A stretch of DNA of 64,000 bases. Origin: Mesotaenium endlicherianum. Its lineage: Eukaryota; Streptophyta; Zygnematophyceae; Zygnematales; Mesotaeniaceae. A program made the translations under genes and the position numbers. Shown here piece by piece: positions 56,194 through 64,000 of the stretch (positions within the stretch are counted from its first letter, which is position 1; every line of letters begins with the position of its first letter). The notes beneath the pieces were generated by a model. That model saw nothing but the letters and a program-made list of their open reading frames with translations, made no database searches and was not told where the DNA came from. The stretch covers positions 214,410 through 278,409 of the forward strand of contig WELA01006414.1 in the NCBI GenBank assembly GCA_009602735.1, in the 5' to 3' direction.

Positions 56194-58736
56194 ATGTTCT
56201 GCGTATATGATTCAACACTACATTTTTATTCTTGGATTTCCGAAACACTAGGTAGCTCATGGGTCCCCATATGCCCCATCTATCACTTTTTGGCCCAATT
56301 ACTTGCTTCCGTGGTTCATGCTTGTATTTTTTTAATACTTAACCATTTTGTATACAAAATATCTCAGAAGGAGGGCTACGTTGCAATTAAATTAACAAGG
56401 TCAAGCGACAAAAATTGGCGTCAGGATTGTACAATCCGTGCCGCCATGGATGATGTCAAAATTTCTCGCGATGCTTTCTTAGGCGCTACTATACTTGTTC
56501 CGTTAGTCAGCTACGGTCGTACATGGGCGTTTGATCTTTTTGGTGATGATTGTGATGAGACTTTCTTAGGCGGAGTCGTGAAAAAGAGGTGTGAGGGTAA
56601 GAGGGGTCAAAAAGATTATTACATTGTCTTCTTTGCTTTTAACAAGACAAAACCGAAGTATACTCAAGCCTTAGTAATGGCGAACTTTTGTGATAACTTT
56701 AATGATTTTGAGGAGGTCAAACCGGGTGTGTACAAGAAGAAGTTTCAGGAGTCTGTGGCGGATTCTTAAACCAACTCAAGAGAGTTGTTTAGGGAGTCTC
56801 AGAGAGCAATTTTAAGTACAGAAGTCACTGATGAACAGTAAGACACTCCTTCTAGTATGCTAGAGAATCAAAATACCGGGTATGAGCAACCTAGGAAGAG
56901 AGGTAGGCGGCCTAAATCGAGTTCTATTGCAGCTCCTGCTGTTAGGAGCAAGTTCACGGCTGATGCAAGAGCAGCTGGCAGGAAAGAGAGAGGAAAAGAA
57001 GTGCAGCTGGATTCTGAAGACAATGAAGATGATGGAGATGCAAGTTTGGATGCAGAGAGATCTAAAGAAGAAGATCTGCCAACAGCAGCAACAATGGAGG
57101 AGGCGGAGGAGGAGGTGGAGGAAGACTCCGATGAGGACCTGCCACCTGTCTGGGACTGGCAGCTTGCAGCTACAGGAGAGAAGTATGATGAGGAGCTTCC
57201 TATGTTGAGCAAGAGCGCTCATCATGGCATACAATATCCTTGATATGAGGTTTCGCTCTCTTTCACCTTTCGAAGTGTTTGTCTTGCTCATGCCTATCTG
57301 GTTCTTTGAGCAGCTTACTGTTGAGACCAACAAATATGCTGTTCGAGTGGTGCTAGAAAGGTTGGATCTTTGTGACTTGCACAAAGATTGTTGTTTTCCA
57401 TGGTCTCTATATGGCTATAGGGCTGCATGCCTTGCCAAGACTCACTTCATACTGGCAAGAAACTGTGAATGTGGCCATCATTCTCTCTTGTCTTGGTAGG
57501 TTCATCAGCAAGAATAGGTTCAAGGAGATTAAGCGGTACTTTCATGTGAAGGACAACAGGTTTGGAAGTCATTTTGAGAATGACTCTAAAGAGTATAAGT
57601 TGTGGCAGCTGTAGCCCTTTACTGATCTTTGTCATAAGACTTGTGCACAGTACTATAGCCCTGGAGAGAACTTGACTATAGATGAGAGGACAAGACCTAT
57701 TAAGAACCAACAGTGCCCAATGAGGATCTATAATCCTTATAAGTCATACAAGTATGGCTAAGAAGTATTTTTTGTTTGTGATGCTATCACCTATTTTTGT
57801 TATGCTTTCATTATCTACAACGGGATAAAAGTTGATGGACTCAAGACTAAAGTAGTGTTGGACCTTGTCAGTATGCTGTCCATTGGTAGAGTTTTCAGCT
57901 TCGTCATAGAAAGAGATTTCACTTCTTCTGAGCTCTTCTTTATTCTAGCTAGGAAAAGACTTGGTGCTACTGGTACAGTTGTGACAAATAGGAAGAAGTA
58001 TCTTAATGATATGGTGATGATGAGCCCTAACTTTCACCCTCCAAGCTACACTTTAGCTGCACATAATGAGAACCCCCCTATGATCATGTGTGTGGAATGA
58101 TAGCAAACCATGAGCAGTCCTTTCCGTAGTCAAAGGACTAGCTTCCAAGACTCAGCTTAGGCGTGTGTTAGCATGAAGAAGTCAATACCAAATCCATAAA
58201 TGGTAGAGCACTATAACATGTACAAGGACGGAGTAGACCAGTTTGATACATTGTGTCTAGCTAGGAACTACAATACCGGGAGGGTCTTAATGAATAGAAA
58301 GTGGTGGCGTAGGGCCCACTGGGGCATCTTTGATGGGCTGCTTGCGAACGCATTTATCATGTACAAGATTGCATTTCCGAACGCTGATAAGTTTGACATG
58401 TACATGGAGATCATGGATGAGATGTGCTACTTTCACCATCCAAGTGATGCAGGTCCTTGCAAGGTAGTGACTAGAACTGTCTCAGTCCAGCCTACTGCAG
58501 ATGCCAGGTGGACCTACAGGCACTTTCCTGTGAAAGTCAAGAAGAGGAAGCGATGCGTGGTTTGCAACGCTGGCACTTTTGGACATCGTGCCGACGACCC
58601 GAGAGCCCCCAAGGTTCAATTCATGTGTGAGCCTTGTAATGTTCACTTGTGCCCTTCTGTGTGCTTCCAAAGGGATCATACAGAGAGAGAAGTAGGCTAT
58701 CTAGATGTAGGAGCCAGGAGAGAGGTTAGACCTTAG
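56194..58736 (+). pseudogene. piggyBac-like transposase (DDE_Tnp_1_7), decayed
   Basis: The transposase of a cut-and-paste DNA transposon. An N-terminal ORF (56194-56769) has an unrecognised globular part (GGVVKKRCEGKRGQKDYYIVFF). A second piece (56857-57243) has a basic patch (RKRGRRPKS) and long acidic stretches. The catalytic part (57224-58736) shows LTVETNKYAV, ISKNRFKEIKRYFHVKDNRF, YYSPGENLTIDERTRPIK (first Asp), ERDFTSSELF (second Asp), GTVVTNRKKY and EHYNMYKDGVDQFD with RKWWRRAHWGIFDGLLANAF. It ends in a Cys-rich zinc domain (CVVCNAG...CEPCNVHLCPSVCF), as in PGBD proteins. It is inactive: the three parts lie in three frames, in-frame stops occur at 57612-57614, 57759-57761 and 58098-58100, and the 58100-58200 stretch is eroded. 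Confidence 0.85.
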
Positions 58737-59408
58737 AGAAAGAAGTAGGCGATACGCGTATTTTTTGTCAATTATGGACATTTGTGTGAAATGCCAAAAC
58801 AATATGGCATCTTGCTTGATTATCAATGTAATTAGTAGTATGAGTGCGTATAAGATGCTTGATTTACTTTAAGTTGTTTTCAAACATATATATAATATAG
58901 TATGTTCATCCTTGAAAGTGGACAAAGTACATAGTTTAATTTTTACATGTAATTAATTAAATTACAAACATTTCAGACATGAAGATATTCACGTCATGCT
59001 ATATGATTCCAAATTTCATGATGAAAAGCAATGCACACGGCTCTGTGGAATGGATTATGTGCAAGCAACTTCGTCTTGTTGGGCCATGCAAAAAAACTGG
59101 TCCATATAAGATCCAAATTTGCCAAGTGCAATAGGTCATAGGATACTTCATAATTGGCTTTGAAATTTCTTGAAGACACTCTTCAGGCATGTATAGACCC
59201 CTTGCAAAAATCACAACATCAGGTAAAAAGTGCATTGTATGCAATGATTCCTCAACAATTAGCACTTTTGTTGGTGGTTTATCTTGCACAATATTTTCCA
59301 ATATTTCGGGCAAAACAAAATACTTTATGGAAAAAAATAAATATGGCCATGAGAATGATGATGTAAGCATTCGATTATATAATTTTTAGACTCATTGGAT
59401 GAAGCATG
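58737..59408. other. AT-rich flank, no gene recognised
   Basis: AT-rich sequence after the transposase that may include its 3' non-coding end. Short minus-strand ORFs near 58999-59370 have no domain. Confidence 0.4.
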
Positions 59409-60127
59409 TGTAATAAATCAGTATATTGGTAGATATAATATTCATTTGAAAATAATAGTTGAATAAGTTCAGCCTGCTGAACTTTAGTTAATATAGAGTC
59501 TGCTGGACTTTATAAAATAATCAGTTTAATGACGCAGCCAAGAGCAGCAGGCTGAAGTCAACTTAGGTTAGCTTGCTGACACATTCTTTGACAGCCAGCT
59601 GACTTTCGTATTCGGTAGCAGCGAGCTGCCTAGATTTGCATCTAAGTGTGGTGTGCTAGATGAATGGCCAGATGACATCCTTAGGATGGATGGCGTTTCG
59701 GGATGATGGGAGATGGCGGTGGATTTGGTTAACCGAGGTCCTACCAACGTGCTTAACTCCCGGGTAGGCGATGCCATCGCACTGGCCATTGAATAGTAAA
59801 CTCATTCCCTGTACATATGCTAGGTATTGCCCTCAATTTTGGCATTCGAAAACGATGCCAACTCCCTTGTACAGCTTACGAAGAGAGATATGAATCAAAG
59901 GTGAGAAGCCATTGATATGCACTGTCTTCTAGCTTTGCTTATGTATGAGTTTACTGATTGCATTATTGATGCTAGTTTACTTTTATTTGACTTGCGAGTA
60001 TTGTCCACTGCTAGTGTGTTGTCTTTTGCCGTTTGATCAATTAACATAAAATACCATAGAGATTACTTGGTGATATAAAGATCTTCATTAATTGTTAATC
60101 GCAAATTTAGCGAGTCGATTCATTTCA
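59409..60127 (+). mobile_element. solo LTR, family A
   Basis: A 719-bp family A LTR with perfect 5-bp target-site duplications GCATG at 59404-59408 and 60128-60132. It begins TGTAATAAATC and ends TTTCA, with no internal region attached. Confidence 0.92.
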
Positions 60128-60132
60128 GCATG

Positions 60133-60978
60133 TGAAGTCCAAAAAATGAAGACTGAAGGTAGTTGTTGGGCCAAAAACCATGCATTCCAGTGGGCTATGT
60201 GCTAAGAAGCAATTTGTATGTGTGTTTTCTTGGATTTCATTGAAGATGTTGTGTCTAACCGTGTCGGAGCCACAGGCACGTGAAATGATTGCTCGGACGT
60301 GTGCCGTTAACTTGGTCGACTTGTCGGTGGTCCTCCGCACATGAGTCGTCAACCTGGTCAATCACCACGGACTGGCTTTCGCAAATGTGTCAATGGCAAG
60401 CTTCAGTTGGTTGACCGTGTGCTGGTCATTCCGTATCGGCACAAGCCAAGTCCTATGTTAGAGACCTTTGGTGTTTCTCATATTGAGTCCTCTCGTGGTT
60501 TTTCTTTCAAAGGCTCTGGGCCATTTCAAAATACCTTCAAAAGAGGACAAAAGCATCTACATTTTAGCAGGCTCTTCGCCCAAGTTAAAGGGATCACAGT
60601 TGATGGCAATTGCAGTTTGCAAAAATCACGTCGAGGGAGTTGATGAGAAAGAGTAAAAAATCAAAGAAAATCTTCCACAAGGACTTCCGTTTTACTCTCA
60701 AAAGTACACGTTTACAAAACTTTAAATTTCACAGCAAATCTATGCTAGTCTGGCCAAAACTCTTGCTCTTAGCCATGTTTGCCAGTTCTTCACTGCAAAC
60801 TAGACTTCTCAGTTTCTTCTCTGAGGGCCTTTTTTACTCAATCTGCTCTTGTTTAAAGCAGTTAGACATTTGCGACTTTTGAGAACTTAGAAACTAACAC
60901 ACAAGTCACGATTTTATGTGCTCGTCGCACGCTTGTTGTGTTCTATCTTTTCAACAGGAATTTTTTGTCGGGAATTTT
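60133..60978. other. between two family A insertions; weak ORF
   Basis: An ATG-started frame at 60341-60643 (100 codons, basic, Gly/Ser/Arg-rich) has no domain that I recognise and may be chance. Nothing else is visible. Confidence 0.35.
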
Positions 60979-61698
60979 TGAAATGAATCGACTTACCAAT
61001 ATGCGAACAACAATGAAAAATGATCTTTATATCAGCAAATAATCTTTATGGTATTTTAACCCTAGCGATGAGCAATACTCGCAAGTCAAATGCAAGTAAA
61101 TTAGCATCAATAATGCAATCGATAAACTCATACGTAAGCAAGGCTAGAAGACAATGCGTATCAATGGCATCTCGCCTTGGATTCAGACATCTCTCAGTAA
61201 GCAGTACAGGAGAGTTGGCCTCGTTTTTGAATGCAGAACTCGAGACCAATACCTTGCATATATACGTGGAATGAGTTTACTATTCAACGGCCAGTGCGAT
61301 GGCACAGCCTACCCGGGAGTTAACCACGTTGGCAGGACCTCGGCTAACCAAATCCACAGCCATCTCCCATCATCCCGAATCGCCATCCACCTTAAGGGTG
61401 TCATCTAGCCACTCGTCTAGCACACCACACTTAGGTGCATAGCTCGGCAGTTTGCTGCTGCCGAGTACAGCAGCCAGTTGACTGTTAAAGAATGTGTCAG
61501 CAAGCTGACCCAAGTCAACAGGCTGACCTAATTGTTTTTAGCCTGCTACTCTCGCCTGAGTCATTGAACAAAGTATCAAGTATCCAGCTGACTTGAAATC
61601 CAACAGACTGAATGTGAACTAAATTTCAGCAGGCTGAACGTATTTGACTATTATATCTAAATGAATACTATATCAATCCAATATACTGGTTCATTACA
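60979..61698 (-). repeat. 3' LTR of element A3
   Basis: A 720-bp family A LTR in minus orientation, joined to internal family A sequence on its right. Confidence 0.9.
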
Positions 61699-61810
61699 AT
61701 TCCTCCAACTTATATTGTAGTCGACTCGACAACACTTCCTCCTAATATTTACAACAAAGTAACACACATGCAACACAACTAATCGAATCTAAAACAAAGG
61801 CAACAGCTAA

Positions 61811-63723
61811 CTAAGTACCAGGGGCTCGATCTTCTAGGGAGCGAGACCTGGAACCGGATCTCTTTCTCGTGTCTGATGCTCACTGAAACCTGGGGGCTCA
61901 AACCAGGGTGAACCAAGGGGTGAACGTAGTAATCGGGCAGCCTGCTCTTGCACTGTCTGCAAGTTGACGGAGACCGCTCTCTCCTGTGCAGCTCTCAATC
62001 TGACAGGGACATACACTGGCATACCGGAGGGGTGCTGCATGACATAAGCTAAGGGTACATGCCCTCTATGAGAGGGAGATGCTGGTTGCCCTCTGGCTAC
62101 CTCCTTTGGCAGCCCTTCTGTCTCCTCTGTGTGCCTGAGTCTCACCTCCTAGGGTGGGACTCCTCCTGCTAAAACTCCCCAGCCACTGGAGATCTACGTC
62201 TCTTGGTGGGCTCGTATCCCCCAGCTGTTGCAGGACTGCCTGCGCAACGGCACTTCTAGTCTGCTGTAGAGTGGAGGATGTAGCGGGAGTCTGTGCCTCA
62301 GCAGGACTGAACACCTCTCCGGCGCCTTCCTCCTCCTCGTCCTCCTTGGCAGCCCTTTTGTCTGCTCTGTCTGATTGAGTCTCACCTCCTAAGGTAGGAA
62401 TTCCTTCTGCTGAAACTCCCCAGCCACTGCAGATCTGGGTCTCTTGGTGGGCTGGTATCTCCAAGCTGCTGCAAAGTTGCCTGTGCCAAAGATCTCCCAG
62501 TCTGCTGTAGAGTGGGGGATGGAGCAAGGGTGTGCGCCTCAGCAGGGCTAGACTCCTCTCCGGTGCCTTCCTCCTCTTTGTCCTCCTGTTCCTCTGAGAC
62601 TTCTGGAGTCTCTCTGGTCATCTCCTCCAACCGTTCCCGAGAAAAAGAATATCCCACTGACCTCCCCCTTTTGGGTGCAGGTGGGGGCTGCAGGGTCCTG
62701 ACCGCATACAGGTCTTTCTCCCCTTGCTTGCTTGCCCAATTGGCATAAGCATGGTGCCCCTTAGAGGAAGAAATCTCTAGCCCTGGTCCTATCCTCCTGG
62801 TCTCCTGACTCATGCAATCCCTGACTTCATCTAGCCTTGGGTTCCATGCTGGAATGTGAGGTGGCAGCTTTATCTTCCCCTGCAAATTTGCCAAGAAATC
62901 GTCTTCCTCCAGCTCTGTTATTTTGCTGGTCCTTCATAGTGATGGTCATCCAGCGCCAGTTTGTGGGCTGTAGAAAAAATGCCGGACTCGTCCTCTTCAA
63001 AGTACAGGAGTACCAGTGACCTGAGATATCCAACTGGCTGGTCTCCCTTGCCAAGAAATCCCAGCTTCTTCTCTCCACCTCGTTATACATGGCCTTGAAC
63101 CGATTGTGGGAAGTGGTACCCTTGAAGCTGTCTGTATGCATTGGGATCAACCTGATGACCCCGACTGTGCTCCAGATCCCAGGTACTCGCACCGTTTCAG
63201 ATCCTACTATCTGGGCCAATGCTTTGGCCTCCCGGATCGTATACCCCACCATCCTGGCATAGTCATGGTACAATAGAAGCCCTGTGCTGACCTCTATGTA
63301 CTTGTCAAAACCTTGGGCCGTCTCCCCTTCCCGCTTCCGTATGTTCCTCTCTGACTCACTTCGGCTTCTCTGGGCGTACTTGAAGGCTTCCTCCAAAAGA
63401 TTAAAGCCCTTGCCTATCACCATGTAGCGGTAGCTTTTGATTCTCCTCTGTTCCTCCTGAGCCTGCTGCTTCCGCCTCTCCTCAGCCAACCTTTGTTCCT
63501 CCGCCTTCTTGGCTTCCTCTGCAGCTTTTCTGTCCTGCTCCTCTTGTCTCAGCCTGGCTTTTTCTTTCTCCTCCTTCTTTTTCAGAGCCTCTCGCTGTAG
63601 TCGGAGTCGCTTTGATTCTCGAGAAAAGATGAAGGATGATTCGATGTCGCCATGAAACTCCTCGTTGTCCGCCTACGCCTCGTCCGCCCTCCTCTTCCTC
63701 TTGAGTTCAGATAATTGAGTCAT
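61811..63723 (-). pseudogene. family A extra ORF (copy in A3)
   Basis: The third copy of the extra gene. It starts MTQLSELKRKRRADEA, has the same coiled coil and the core with GKGFNLLEEAFKYAQRSR, FDKYIEVSTGLLLYHDYA, FKAMYNEVERRSWDFLAR and WRWMTITMKDQQ, and ends RAPGT-like as in A2. Its tail is longer than in A1 because a Ser/Pro-rich unit with LQQLGDTSPPRDPDLQWLGSF is present two to three times in tandem. A few disruptions are present. The three copies keep the core far better than the tail. Confidence 0.78.
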
Positions 63724-64000
63724 CCTGCTCATTCATACCACAATGGAGTTACTGTAGTCATGACATCATGCACAAGATTGAGTACCTTGACAGGGAAGAA
63801 TGTAGTTGAGAAAGTTAGAGCATGCAATACCCGGTGTAAGTAATTTGGAAGTGCGAGTGTGCTAGAGAGAAAAATGAGTGTGAGCACAGTTGAGTGTGGA
63901 GGATGGATATGCGACAATCGGCTAGTTTACGAGATCTCTATCCCACTCCCTCCAACTTAATGTTAAGGTAGGTTGCCTATTTCAACTGTCACAAGGTTGC

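Larger units (their letters stand above)
60979..64000 (-). mobile_element. Ty3/gypsy chromovirus A3 (family A), 3' end only
   Basis: Reading on minus, the window contains the 3' LTR (60979-61698), polypurine tract (AAGTTGGAGGAAT, just right of the LTR), the family A extra ORF (61811-63723) and untranslated sequence up to the right edge; gag and pol should lie beyond the window. The part seen carries a few disruptions. Confidence 0.88.

Overview
The window looks like nuclear DNA of a streptophyte: a charophycean green alga or a seed-free plant fits best. The evidence is a plant-type bHLH regulator, GT-AG introns, chromodomain Ty3/gypsy elements primed by a tRNA-iMet-like site, 5S-like sequence closest to plant 5S rRNA, and a retroelement that carries a DNA methyltransferase, a combination so far reported from charophyte algae and dinoflagellates. 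The species cannot be fixed from sequence alone. Host genes are GC-rich and confined to the first 17 kb; from 18 kb on almost everything is mobile-element fossil.

1-7.4 kb: the end of an LTR element running off the left edge (family D), a solo LTR of the same family in opposite orientation, and a few weak ORFs, one with a C2H2 zinc finger. 7.4-8.9 kb: an intronless bHLH transcription factor gene (+). 10.8-16.9 kb: a spliced diacylglycerol-lipase-like class 3 lipase gene (-), tail to tail with the bHLH gene. I could place eight exons with matching phases; an 89-N gap lies in the intron where the conserved RGT exon should be.

18-35 kb: a solo LTR of family A, then an old family A chromovirus (A2, -) split by a younger chromovirus (B, +) with perfect TSDs. 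B carries two tandem antisense 5S-rRNA-like blocks in its leader and antisense tRNA-like pol III box modules in both LTRs. 35-38.5 kb: degraded gag-like sequence and a stray primer-binding site. 38.5-46.7 kb: a second family A copy (A1, +). Family A carries an extra sense ORF (coiled coil plus a conserved domain of unknown function) between the chromodomain and the 3' LTR; three copies are in the window.

46.7-55.4 kb: element C, a GC-rich broken Ty3/gypsy-like element in the order gag, protease, linker, C5 DNA methyltransferase, reverse transcriptase, split by a solo family A LTR. 56.2-58.7 kb: a decayed piggyBac-like DNA transposon. 59.4-60.1 kb: another solo LTR of family A. 61-64 kb: the 3' end of a third family A element (A3, -) running off the right edge.

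The most notable items are the retroelement-borne methyltransferase, the pol III-gene-like cargo of element B and the extra ORF of family A. All retroelements are treated as fossils; domain borders inside them are approximate.
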